In this document: piece after piece, positions 9,055 through 16,750 of the stretch
Position numbering within the stretch: the stretch's first letter is position 1
Layout of the letters: each line of letters begins with the position of its first letter
Assembly: GCA_963695415.1 (NCBI GenBank)
Contig: CAVOGL010000007.1
Span: 248,001 to 312,000 of the forward strand
Direction: 5' to 3'
Length of the DNA stretch: 64,000 nucleotides
DNA from: CAVXWV01 sp963695415
GTDB taxonomy: Bacteria > Chloroflexota > Anaerolineae > Anaerolineales > UBA4823
Translations under genes and position numbers: made by a program
Notes under the pieces: generated by a model
What the model was told of the DNA's origin: nothing
Database searches by the model: none
Seen by the model: only the letters and a program-made list of their open reading frames with translations

Positions 9055-10752
9055 TCAGCGACCACCACCTGCGCATGCACAAGCACATCCGGCACAAGCA
9101 CATGCGCATGCACAACTGCTCCCACCGCCCCCGCTGCTGCGAGATCCACTGCTGCGGGTTGGGGGAGGAACTGGATTGGTTCGGTTGGTTATCCCACCGG
9201 TAAATTCTGTGATATTACCTACCACATTGCTGGAAAAGTTTTGTACTCCCTGAACCATTGATGCGGCGAACGCTGCGCCTGGAAGGGTAGGCATGGAGAT
9301 TCCGCCTCCACTGCTTCCACCACCGCCAGTTGTAGAGATCGTTGGTCGAGAACTTGAAGATGATGGGACAGAAGGATCATACCTGTGCCACCAGGTCGGG
9401 ATGATGACCGGACCGGTACGGAATACGTCTTTTGTGCGGTCTTCATAGTTACGATCCAGCATTGTCCATTCAATATTGTCGCTGAATTTTTCCATTTTTA
9501 CTTCGGGAGTTTCTGACGCAGTCACCTGCGCCCAGGCACGATTGGTGATATCCTGGTAATACGCAATTGTTTCCCGGCGGCTGAATCCTTTCATGCTGCT
9601 CGAAACCCCCTTCACCAGGTCAATCATCATGGCTTGTAAGCCTTTGCGCCGGGCGCCTTTTTCTTTGGTTTTGAAAGCTTCAAGGAATTTGGCCTCATAG
9701 GGACGGATCGAATCTGGTAGAGGGTCGACAATTTTTAATTCCAGCGGATCGTTGGAAACTACGCTGGCGGCTTCCTTCTTTACCACGCTGAACAAGATCA
9801 TGGTCAAGACTTTATCCATGGGCTGCTCCAATAATATGGCAGCTTCGACGGCAGTAAGGCCTCTTTTGATGCCGTGACCTTCGATTGCTACTTTAGGAGA
9901 CAGGTATTGCAGCTTTCGTTTTTGCGTGCTTCGGTAGGAACCAAGGACCAGCAAGACAACAAACCCAATCCCGCCCAGGCACATAAAAAAACCACTGAAG
10001 GCTTCAGGATCTATGCCGAAGGAATCCTCGACAGACTCGCTTATTGTGGGCTTGCTGATTGATTCAACCGGAACATAATTGCTTGGGAAAGAAGCCCCGA
10101 ATTCGTACCCACGATCGGGCTGCGCGTTCAGATTGGTCCAGGAATAAACCACACGCCCCGATTCATCTACAAATGTTTCCGGTTCACTTGGAAATCCGGA
10201 TGGGGCAGCGTGCCAGCGCGGTTCTTCTGGCAGAACCCCTTCTGGCATATGAAAATTGACGGTGACGGCAGTTTCACCTTCTACAAATTGAGAGCCAAAA
10301 TAAGTTGTTTTATAATTTGTGCTCGAATAACCTGGATCATCGGAATCCGGGAAAAGCACTCTCTCGACAGATTCAATGAAGACAATCAGGGTACCTGATT
10401 CTCCAGGCTGTATGGCATTGCTGCCAAGGTAAATCGCCACACCTGCATTCCCCTGACCCTGGTACTCGGATCGTGATATATATTCTACTGGGAGACCGTT
10501 CACCTGTGCTGAGATGGATGACTCAGAGAAATTGGGGTTAGGGATGCCCACATCTACGAAATCGATGGGGCTTCCGGCAGGATTGTTGTTGAAGACAAAT
10601 GTAATAAAAATAGAAGCTGTGCCATCCTCATTGATGTAGTAATCTACTGTGAGGGATTCCATCTCGAAAAAATAGGATTGAGCGTATCCCACTTGAGGCA
10701 CCAATAAGGTTACGACGACCAGAAGAAGCAGAATGTATCGGGTTTGTTTCAT
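9055..10752 (-). CDS. DUF2207-like membrane protein with C-terminal Cys-Ala repeat tail
   Basis: About 565 aa. Starting at ATG 10752 gives a clean signal peptide (MKQTRYILLLLVVVTLLVP, ending near QVGYAQS); a TTG 15 bp upstream is less likely. An extracellular beta-rich region of about 220 aa (TVDYYINEDGTASIFITF) is followed by one transmembrane helix (FFMCLGGIGFVVLLVLGSY), then a cytoplasmic alpha domain with GLTAVEAAILLEQP as in DUF2207 proteins. The Ser/Gly/Pro-rich tail from about residue 455 ends in SSCACACACAGCACACAGGGR, which holds 7 cysteines. The tail would lie in the cytoplasm, where the radical SAM enzyme 37 bp downstream works. The tail being its substrate is my inference. Confidence 0.85.
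   Translation of the reverse strand: MKQTRYILLLLVVVTLLVPQVGYAQSYFFEMESLTVDYYINEDGTASIFITFVFNNNPAGSPIDFVDVGIPNPNFSESSISAQVNGLPVEYISRSEYQGQGNAGVAIYLGSNAIQPGESGTLIVFIESVERVLFPDSDDPGYSSTNYKTTYFGSQFVEGETAVTVNFHMPEGVLPEEPRWHAAPSGFPSEPETFVDESGRVVYSWTNLNAQPDRGYEFGASFPSNYVPVESISKPTISESVEDSFGIDPEAFSGFFMCLGGIGFVVLLVLGSYRSTQKRKLQYLSPKVAIEGHGIKRGLTAVEAAILLEQPMDKVLTMILFSVVKKEAASVVSNDPLELKIVDPLPDSIRPYEAKFLEAFKTKEKGARRKGLQAMMIDLVKGVSSSMKGFSRRETIAYYQDITNRAWAQVTASETPEVKMEKFSDNIEWTMLDRNYEDRTKDVFRTGPVIIPTWWHRYDPSVPSSSSSRPTISTTGGGGSSGGGISMPTLPGAAFAASMVQGVQNFSSNVVGNITEFTGGITNRTNPVPPPTRSSGSRSSGGGGSSCACACACAGCACACAGGGR
9058..9120 (-). repeat. Alternating Cys-Ala codon repeat at C-terminus of the membrane protein
   Basis: The last 20 or so codons read Gly-Gly-Ser-Ser, four Cys-Ala pairs, Gly, three Cys-Ala pairs, then GGGR and stop. 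Codons alternate TGT/TGC and GCA/GCT/GCC, so the peptide rather than the DNA repeat is conserved. Seven cysteines in 15 residues is extreme for a cytoplasmic tail and suggests either modification or metal binding. Confidence 0.9.
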
Positions 10753-10780
10753 GGTAATCTCACTCAATAATTCCTAACCA

Positions 10781-11140
10781 TCACCATTTTGGTTCTTCGG
10801 TGAGTTGGTAGGATGTTTTGCAATAAGGGCAATTGACGACGGGGGCACCTGCCACCATCGTAACATGTTCCGGGCTTAAACTTCCCCCACACGATTCACA
10901 TTTCAAGGTTTCAAGTTTGACGTCACCTGATAGGTCAATTTGTAAAGTAACATTCTGGTCACCATCTGCCGAGGGTTTCTTCCTTGCGCCAAACCAAACA
11001 GCGCCGAAGCCTGCCACCATGGTGATCAGACCTGTTAGAAAACCAGCCGGCATTAAAAGTACATTGCCAAAAGAAGCCCACAAGAACAAGACCCCGAAAA
11101 AAATCAAGATACCGCCTAAAATATACGCTAGTATTTTCAT
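10781..11140 (-). CDS. Small membrane protein with C-terminal zinc ribbon
   Basis: 119 aa, first gene of the radical SAM operon, starting behind a good AGGAG site. Two hydrophobic helices (residues 3-25 and 30-50) are followed by a cytoplasmic zinc-ribbon: CESCGG near 81 and CPYC near 105. It lies 13-28 bp before the DUF2207-like gene, so it is probably co-translated with it. No enzymatic motif is seen. It may help assemble or anchor the large membrane protein; function unassigned. Confidence 0.8.
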   Translation of the reverse strand: MKILAYILGGILIFFGVLFLWASFGNVLLMPAGFLTGLITMVAGFGAVWFGARKKPSADGDQNVTLQIDLSGDVKLETLKCESCGGSLSPEHVTMVAGAPVVNCPYCKTSYQLTEEPKW

Positions 11141-11200
11141 ACATTAACTCCTGGATGACTAATTCGCTTATAGTTTATCGGAATTCTCCTGGTATAACCA

Positions 11201-11225
11201 ATGACAATCTTCCTGAAATTGTCAT
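11201..11225. promoter_or_regulatory. Perfect 8-bp inverted repeat upstream of the radical SAM operon
   Basis: ATGACAAT at 11201-11208 and ATTGTCAT at 11218-11225, separated by 9 bp, about 60 bp upstream of the first gene of the operon and 24 bp after the phoU stop. There is no T-run, so it is more like an operator than an intrinsic terminator. It could bind a dimeric regulator of the operon. Confidence 0.4.
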
Positions 11226-11248
11226 AAGTTGGTAACTGATCTGTGCTC

Positions 11249-11944
11249 TTAAATATCTATGCGTTGTTCATCATCGGAGTGGTCCAATTCGCGAATTTCA
11301 CCGGTGGAGACGAAGACGATTCGTTCGCAGATATTAGTCACTCGATCTGCCATGCGCTCGAGGTTGTGCGCTGCCCACATCAGGTGGCTTGCGTTATCAA
11401 TCGTGGGCGGGTTATTGATCATTTGGGCGATAAGGTCATGGTAAATTTTATTGTAAAGATTATCGATCTCATCATCTTCGGCTGGGATAAGCCTTGCAGC
11501 CTCTGCATCTCGTTGGATAAACGCATCTAAAGCCCGGTGGAGCATATCCAGTCCGCGGTTAGACATTTCCTGCAGCTCCAAAAATGGTCCATTAACCTCG
11601 GCGTCACCTAGGAGGATGTTTATACGTGAAATACCTTTGGCATAATCGCCGATGCGTTCCAATTCTGTGATAACTTCGAGGATAGCTGCTAAGAAGCGTA
11701 AATCACGCGCCATTGGTTGTTGGGTAGCGATCAAAGTGAGTGTTTCATTCTCAATCCTGTATCTGCGCTGGTTGATCCTCTCATCTCCGCGGTAAATCCG
11801 TTGGGCTGATTCTATGTCTCGATTGATGAGTGCAGTAACGGCTTGTTGGATGGCTTCTTCGACCATGCTTCCCAAGACCAGCACATCATCTAATAGTTGC
11901 CTCTGGTATCGGTCAAATGTTTCCCTGGGATTTGTTCCTGGCAT
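11249..11944 (-). CDS. phoU: PhoU-family phosphate signalling regulator (first Pst locus)
   Basis: 231 aa, all-helical duplicated PhoU domain with the conserved metal-contact stretches ERIGDYAKGI (residues 91-100) and ERMADRVTNICERIVF (about 200-215). PhoU links the Pst transporter to the PhoR kinase and limits phosphate uptake. The start ATG follows GGAAGGAACGA. It is the last gene of the first pst operon, but a 177-bp gap separates it from pstB, so it may also have its own promoter. A paralogue is encoded at 35519-36214. Confidence 0.94.
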   Translation of the reverse strand: MPGTNPRETFDRYQRQLLDDVLVLGSMVEEAIQQAVTALINRDIESAQRIYRGDERINQRRYRIENETLTLIATQQPMARDLRFLAAILEVITELERIGDYAKGISRINILLGDAEVNGPFLELQEMSNRGLDMLHRALDAFIQRDAEAARLIPAEDDEIDNLYNKIYHDLIAQMINNPPTIDNASHLMWAAHNLERMADRVTNICERIVFVSTGEIRELDHSDDEQRIDI

Positions 11945-12121
11945 TTCGTTCCTTCCTTGTTTGGCTGATTGGTTTACAGTTTTGATTTGCCATAGCCGGT
12001 GATTTCAATTTGTTAATATCTTATCTTTGGCTCAATGATTTCCGTTTTATGATTATAATCTCATAAATATATTGGGTAGTCTTCAATCCTAAGGAAATGA
12101 AACCTACTTTATCAATCTTCG

Positions 12122-12892
12122 CTAACCGAAACGACCTTCAACATAATCCTGAGTGCGCTTTTCTTTGGGCGATAGGAAGAAATTCTTTCCTTTACCAAAT
12201 TCTACCAACTCACCTTGCAAGAAAAATCCAGCAAAGTCAGCGGTTCGGGCTGCCTGCTGGACAGAATGGGGCACAAGGATGATGGTAAATTCTTGTTTCA
12301 ATAATTGCAAAGAGTCTTCAACTTTGCCTGTTGAAATTGGATCCAAGCCCGAGGTTGGTTCATCCAGCAAAATGATCTCAGGTTTCAATGCCAGGCAGCG
12401 GGCGAGACATAATCTCTGCTGCTGCCCTCCCGACAACATCACCGCCTGATCATCAAGTCTGTCCTTAACCTCATCCCATAAAGCCGCTCGTTGCAGACTC
12501 TCCTCCACGGCTTCATTTTGGAGGATTTTATTTTTTATTCCGCCAACTTCAAGCCCATAAGTTAAATTTTGACGTATCGTCATTGGGAGAACAATGGGTC
12601 GAGCGAATACCATCCCAACCCTGCGGCGCAGGGAGATCACATCCGTTTTTGGATCCAGAACATCAATCCTATCTCCTGTATCTGTATTGATGATCACTGA
12701 ACCACTCACTCGAGCAACGTCTGCCAGGTCGTTAAGGCGGTTGATGATACGCAGCAAGGTGGATTTCCCACCACCAGCTGGACCGAACATCACCGTGATC
12801 TGGTTTTTGGGTACGTTGAAATTGATATTTCGCAGGGATTCGGTCCCGTCAGAATATTCCAGGGATAATGATTCAATGAAAATCTTATCCAT
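12122..12892 (-). CDS. pstB: PstB-like ATPase with altered Walker A and no Q-loop glutamine
   Basis: 256 aa phosphate-transporter ATPase. It keeps a normal signature (LSGGQQQR), Walker B (IILLDEPTSGLDP), H-loop His (VPHSVQQAAR) and PstB-specific RAALWDEVKD. It departs from PstB in Walker A (GPAGGGKST instead of GPSGCGKST) and in the Q-loop, where MVFQKPNPFP is replaced by MVFARPIVLP, losing the Gln. It sits 6 bp after pstA. The defects are complementary to those of the divergent PstB at 15610-16374, suggesting a heterodimeric ATPase. Alternative: a transporter for a different anion. Confidence 0.88.
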   Translation of the reverse strand: MDKIFIESLSLEYSDGTESLRNINFNVPKNQITVMFGPAGGGKSTLLRIINRLNDLADVARVSGSVIINTDTGDRIDVLDPKTDVISLRRRVGMVFARPIVLPMTIRQNLTYGLEVGGIKNKILQNEAVEESLQRAALWDEVKDRLDDQAVMLSGGQQQRLCLARCLALKPEIILLDEPTSGLDPISTGKVEDSLQLLKQEFTIILVPHSVQQAARTADFAGFFLQGELVEFGKGKNFFLSPKEKRTQDYVEGRFG

Positions 12893-12898
12893 TGCGGT

Positions 12899-13762
12899 TC
12901 ACCACTGACGATTCCGCCTGGCGCGTGAGCGGATTATGGTTGCGATCAGATTCATACCTACCACAAAAACAACCAAAACCAGGGCAGTTCCGTATTGAAT
13001 CTGCACAGGCATCCCAGGAACCTGGGTCGAGATGACAAACAGATGGTATGGCAGAGCCATAGTAGGATCCATAATTGAATCGGGTAATGAAGGCGAGAAG
13101 AAAACAGCTGCAGTAAACAATATTGGCGCAGTTTCACCGGCAGCTCGTTCGAGCCCCAGGATCACGCCGGTCAGAATACCGGGCAGAGCCTGGGGGAGCA
13201 CCACCCTGCGGATCGTCTGCCATTTCGTCGCTCCCAGTGCGATGGAAACCACCCGGAATGACTGGGGCACAGCCCTGAGTGCCTCCTCTGCTGTACTGAT
13301 GATCACTGGTAAAGTCATGATCGCAAGTGTCAGTGCACCGGCGATGATGCTGGTGCCGAATTTCAAGAAAAGTACGAATAAACCCAATCCGAATAGACCA
13401 TAAACCACTGAGGGGATGCCTGCCAGATTGATGATCGCTATCCGGATGGATTTCGTGACGTTATTATCAGACGCAAATTCAGACAAGTAGATTGCGGCGC
13501 CGATTCCCAGGGGTACGGAGAAGATCGCGGTGCCAAGGGTGAGGTAAATAGTACCGATGATTGCTGGATAGATGCCTCCTGCTTTCATCCCATCCTGAGG
13601 AACTGAAAATAAAAATTCCCAGGAAATAGCTGGCAGTCCTTTCATGATCACGATTACCAATATGATAACGATCGGGATTGTCGTCATCAGGGTCAGGATT
13701 GCCAGGAAGATAAAACCAAATCTCTGCTCGATATATCTTTTCTTCGTGTTATTCGTAGACAT
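12899..13762 (-). CDS. pstA: PstA, phosphate ABC transporter permease
   Basis: 287 aa, six predicted membrane helices. The permease EAA-type loop reads EEALRAVPQSFRVVSIALGATKWQTIRRVVLPQALPGI-like (landmarks EEALRAVP, ALGATKWQT, VLPQALPG), which contacts the ATPase. IYLSEFAS and AGIPSVVYGLFGLG are typical PstA blocks. 12 bp downstream of pstC and 6 bp before pstB. Forms the membrane channel with PstC. Confidence 0.94.
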   Translation of the reverse strand: MSTNNTKKRYIEQRFGFIFLAILTLMTTIPIVIILVIVIMKGLPAISWEFLFSVPQDGMKAGGIYPAIIGTIYLTLGTAIFSVPLGIGAAIYLSEFASDNNVTKSIRIAIINLAGIPSVVYGLFGLGLFVLFLKFGTSIIAGALTLAIMTLPVIISTAEEALRAVPQSFRVVSIALGATKWQTIRRVVLPQALPGILTGVILGLERAAGETAPILFTAAVFFSPSLPDSIMDPTMALPYHLFVISTQVPGMPVQIQYGTALVLVVFVVGMNLIATIIRSRARRNRQW

Positions 13763-13774
13763 CCGGTTAAATTG

Positions 13775-14671
13775 TCAGGATAAAATCCTCTCGCTCCTTT
13801 TCTTCTGACGGAACACGACAGCAGATGCAGTTATGTTTACAGCGAATGAGACCAGAAATAAGATGATTCCAATTAAAAATAAGATATGGTAATGCTGACT
13901 ACCATTGGCAACCTCACCCATCTCAGCTGCAATCGTAGCAGTCATTGTGCGCACAGGTGAAAAAAGGTATGAGATACCTGTGGGGACAACAGGGGCATTC
14001 CCGGTAACCATCATCACAGCCATCGTTTCCCCAAATGTCCTGCCAATTCCCAGCATGATTGCCGTAAGAACACCATTGCGCGCAGCAGGAAGGGTAACTC
14101 GCCAGATCGTTTGCCATTCGGTTGCTCCCAGGGCGATGGCAGCGTCACGGTAAGATCTGGGTACGGCGTCCAGGGCATCCTCGGAGACTGAAACAACTGT
14201 GGGTATGGCAAGTAAACCTAATAAGAGAGATCCGGTTAAAGCTGTAAGACCGGTGGGTATGTTCAATATAACGCGCATATAACTCACCACAATCAAAATC
14301 CCCAGGAATCCAAGGAGAACTGAAGGCAGTCCGGCAAGAATTTCAATAAATGGCTTCAAAAATTCTCTTACTTCCCTTTTCGCTACTTCAGCTATATAAA
14401 TCGCTGTTCCTACACCGATCGGGATAGCAATGATCATAGCGCCGATGGTAACGATCAACGATCCACCAATTAATGGTAAAAATCCATAGAATTCTTCTAT
14501 TGGGTACCAACGATCACCGAGAAAGCTGGAAAACGGCGTTTCCAGGATAGCTGGAACGCCCTCACTCATTAAGAAATAAAATATTAGGATTACAAAAATG
14601 ATTGCAGAAATTCCGGAAAATTTGATTAAGGATATTACGAATAATTCGAAATATTTGTTGGATTGTTTCAT
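13775..14671 (-). CDS. pstC: PstC, phosphate ABC transporter permease
   Basis: 298 aa, about six membrane helices. Seen: IYIAEVAKREVREFLKP, LAGLPSVLLGFLG, EDALDAVPRSYRDAAIALGATEWQ (given as landmarks EDALDAVP and ALGATEWQ) and GRTFGETMAVMMVTGN, all characteristic of PstC. It is a compact form, without the large periplasmic insert seen in the second PstC (38320-39557). 6 bp after pstS. Confidence 0.94.
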   Translation of the reverse strand: MKQSNKYFELFVISLIKFSGISAIIFVILIFYFLMSEGVPAILETPFSSFLGDRWYPIEEFYGFLPLIGGSLIVTIGAMIIAIPIGVGTAIYIAEVAKREVREFLKPFIEILAGLPSVLLGFLGILIVVSYMRVILNIPTGLTALTGSLLLGLLAIPTVVSVSEDALDAVPRSYRDAAIALGATEWQTIWRVTLPAARNGVLTAIMLGIGRTFGETMAVMMVTGNAPVVPTGISYLFSPVRTMTATIAAEMGEVANGSQHYHILFLIGIILFLVSFAVNITASAVVFRQKKRSERILS

Positions 14672-14677
14672 GATTCT

Positions 14678-15559
14678 CTACGGTCCGTCAACTGGCACAA
14701 ATCCGAGGTTCTCGACAATCATCTGGGCTTCTGGAGAAAAAATCCAATCGATATAAGATTTAATGTCACCAGTGGGTTCTCCCAGTGTGTACATAAATAA
14801 ATTTCTGGCAATAGGATATACACCGAGTGTGACAGTTTCTGCAGATGGGAGGATGTATTCGCTCGAATCCACACCAGCTACCGCTACAACTTTTACTTCC
14901 GGGGTTACATACCCCAAACCGTCGTAACCGATCGCATTGGGATTATCTTTCACTTCCGTGTTGATGCCCTCAGAAGACGGCAACAATAGAGTGTCCTTTG
15001 AGAAAAGGGTGCTGTTATCCGAATCACCCAGTCTGAGCACCTCCTCCAGGAAGTACACATGTGTGCCTGAATTCGTTTCCCTGGATAACCGGACGATGGG
15101 ATGATCGTTTCCGCCCACCTCCTTCCAATTATTAAATTTTCCTGAATAAATATCAGATAGTTGAGAAAGAGTTAATTGTTCGATTGGGTTATCGTGATTC
15201 ACAATGATGGCGATGGCATCGCGGGCAACGACAAATTCGACCGGTGAACTACCTCCCTGACTGGCAAGTTCGAACTCTTCAGGCTTGATTTCACGTGAGG
15301 CATTCGCGATATCAACTGTGCCATTAATTAACGCAGCAATACCAGTTCCAGAACCACCACCAGTGACCAATAAATCCGTGTCCGATTGCAGTTTCTGGTA
15401 TTCTTCAGCCCAGGCTAATGCAAGATTAACCATTGTATCGGAGCCTTTGTTCTCTATGGTCGATTTATCGCTCTGGTTATCGGTTTGATTTGATTTTTGG
15501 GAGCAGCTTGTAAAAATTAGCAACAAGACAAAAATGAGTCTAAAGAGAGTGCATCTCAT
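14678..15559 (-). CDS. pstS: PstS, phosphate-binding lipoprotein (first locus)
   Basis: About 293 aa from ATG 15559 (a TTG lies one codon upstream). Signal peptide with lipobox LIFTSCS near residue 20, so it is a membrane-anchored lipoprotein. Phosphate-binding blocks are present: VTGGGSGTGIAALINGTVDIANASR (landmarks GGGSGTGI and IANASR), SRETNSGTHVYFLEEV and NAIGYDGLGYV. Single domain, unlike the triple PstS at 39663-42518, to which it is only distantly related. First gene of pstSCAB-phoU. Confidence 0.93.
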   Translation of the reverse strand: MRCTLFRLIFVLLLIFTSCSQKSNQTDNQSDKSTIENKGSDTMVNLALAWAEEYQKLQSDTDLLVTGGGSGTGIAALINGTVDIANASREIKPEEFELASQGGSSPVEFVVARDAIAIIVNHDNPIEQLTLSQLSDIYSGKFNNWKEVGGNDHPIVRLSRETNSGTHVYFLEEVLRLGDSDNSTLFSKDTLLLPSSEGINTEVKDNPNAIGYDGLGYVTPEVKVVAVAGVDSSEYILPSAETVTLGVYPIARNLFMYTLGEPTGDIKSYIDWIFSPEAQMIVENLGFVPVDGP

Positions 15560-15567
15560 CAAACCAA

Positions 15568-15573
15568 ATTATA
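15568..15573 (-). promoter_or_regulatory. Possible -10 box of pstS (first locus)
   Basis: TATAAT on the minus strand, ending 8 bp before the ATG at 15559. A start about 6-7 bp downstream would give an almost leaderless mRNA. The -35 (TGCAAT or CTGCAA) is poor. The 50-bp gap also has to serve the divergent pstB, and no TTAACA-type Pho box is visible in it. Confidence 0.35.
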
Positions 15574-15609
15574 CCGTATGGAGGATGGGAATTGCAGTAA
15601 AATTTGTAC

Positions 15610-16374
15610 ATGTCTTACGAACCGGTATTCATCGTCCGCGACCTCGATTTTTTTTACGGGGGATTCCAGGCTCTAAGCAAGATCAATATTGATATCTACC
15701 CACAAAAAGTAACTGCCTTAATAGGTCCTTCGGGATGTGGAAAATCCACTTTTTTGAGATGCCTCAACCGGATGAATGATACGATCATCGGAACATCGTT
15801 AAAAGGTCAAATCCTGCTGGATGGTGAAGATATTTATGCTGAAACCACGGACCTGGTAACCCTACGGCAGAGGGTCGGTATGGTTTTTCAGAAACCTAAT
15901 CCCTTCCCTCAATCCATTTACGATAATGTTGCCTTTGGTCCCAGGATCGTCTCCTCTTCCTTAAGGAAGAAAGAACTCGATGACCTGGTTGAAAACAGCC
16001 TGTATCGGGCAGCTCTTTGGGATGAAGTTAAAGGGAATCTGAACGAAAGTGCATTTAACCTTTCCTTGGGGGAACAGCAGCGGTTGTGCATCGCCAGGCT
16101 TCTTGCGGTACAACCCGAGGTAATTCTGATGGATGAACCAGCCTCCGCCCTCGATCCAATAGCCACCTTGAAAATTGAGGACTTAATTGCCGATCTAAAA
16201 CTAGATTATACGATAGTCATCGTCACGCACAACATGCAGCAGGCTGCTAGAGTGTCGGATTACACAGGATTTTTCTGGTTGGGTGAATTAGTGGACTGCT
16301 CAACCACCGAATTGATGTTCACCAATCCGCAACATGAATTGACTGAGACTTATATTACTGGAAGAATGGGATAA
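15610..16374 (+). CDS. pstB: PstB, divergent second ATPase of first Pst locus, with degenerate signature
   Basis: About 254 aa from ATG 15610 (TTG 15604 possible; neither has a well-placed ribosome site). Canonical Walker A (GPSGCGKST), Q-loop (MVFQKPNPFP), Walker B (VILMDEPASALDP) and H-loop (VTHNMQQAAR), but the signature is LSLGEQQR instead of LSGGQQQR. It is transcribed away from pstS and is the mirror image of the defects in the operon PstB at 12122-12892. Together the pair would give one good and one poor ATP site. Alternatively it is a spare PstB for either Pst complex. Confidence 0.9.
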   Translation: MSYEPVFIVRDLDFFYGGFQALSKINIDIYPQKVTALIGPSGCGKSTFLRCLNRMNDTIIGTSLKGQILLDGEDIYAETTDLVTLRQRVGMVFQKPNPFPQSIYDNVAFGPRIVSSSLRKKELDDLVENSLYRAALWDEVKGNLNESAFNLSLGEQQRLCIARLLAVQPEVILMDEPASALDPIATLKIEDLIADLKLDYTIVIVTHNMQQAARVSDYTGFFWLGELVDCSTTELMFTNPQHELTETYITGRMG

Positions 16375-16399
16375 GCACTATAGATCCTCTGAACCTCAG

Positions 16400-16654
16400 T
16401 TAGATGTGCATTTCCTCCAGTTTTCTTGCAAGTTGATATTCTGATGGTTCAACCAGGAGAGAACCATCAGGGAATATGATCGTTGGTACGCTCCTCATCC
16501 CCCTGTTTTTTTCGAGCACGATTTTCTCAGCTGCTTGATCCAAATCAATGTCTATCCACCGGTAGGTTATTTTGTTGCCATCCAGAAAGCGGCGAACCCG
16601 GTGACAATCACCACACCAAAGGGTACCGTAAATCAAGAGTTGTTGGTTAGCCAT
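16400..16654 (-). CDS. Glutaredoxin-like (mycoredoxin-type) protein
   Basis: 84 aa from ATG 16654, which has GAGG 11 bp upstream; a longer frame to 16684 would contain that site within the gene. Thioredoxin fold with the active-site motif WCGDC near residue 12, cis-Pro in SVPTIIFPDG, and the C-terminal helix. Glutaredoxin-like thiol oxidoreductase acting on mixed disulfides. It stands alone between pstB and ctaA and converges on pstB. Confidence 0.88.
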   Translation of the reverse strand: MANQQLLIYGTLWCGDCHRVRRFLDGNKITYRWIDIDLDQAAEKIVLEKNRGMRSVPTIIFPDGSLLVEPSEYQLARKLEEMHI

Positions 16655-16750
16655 AATATTTATAACCTCATAAATAAAGTGCACCGCTAATTCTAACCCG
16701 CTTTGAATTTGTTCTGATATTATATAGCGACCCTGTCAATTCTGGGCAAA

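Noticed and set aside
8980..9261. Plus-strand open frame with Cys/Thr repeats opposite the Cys-Ala tail
   Set aside because: Antisense shadow of the tail codons; no ribosome site and no conserved feature.
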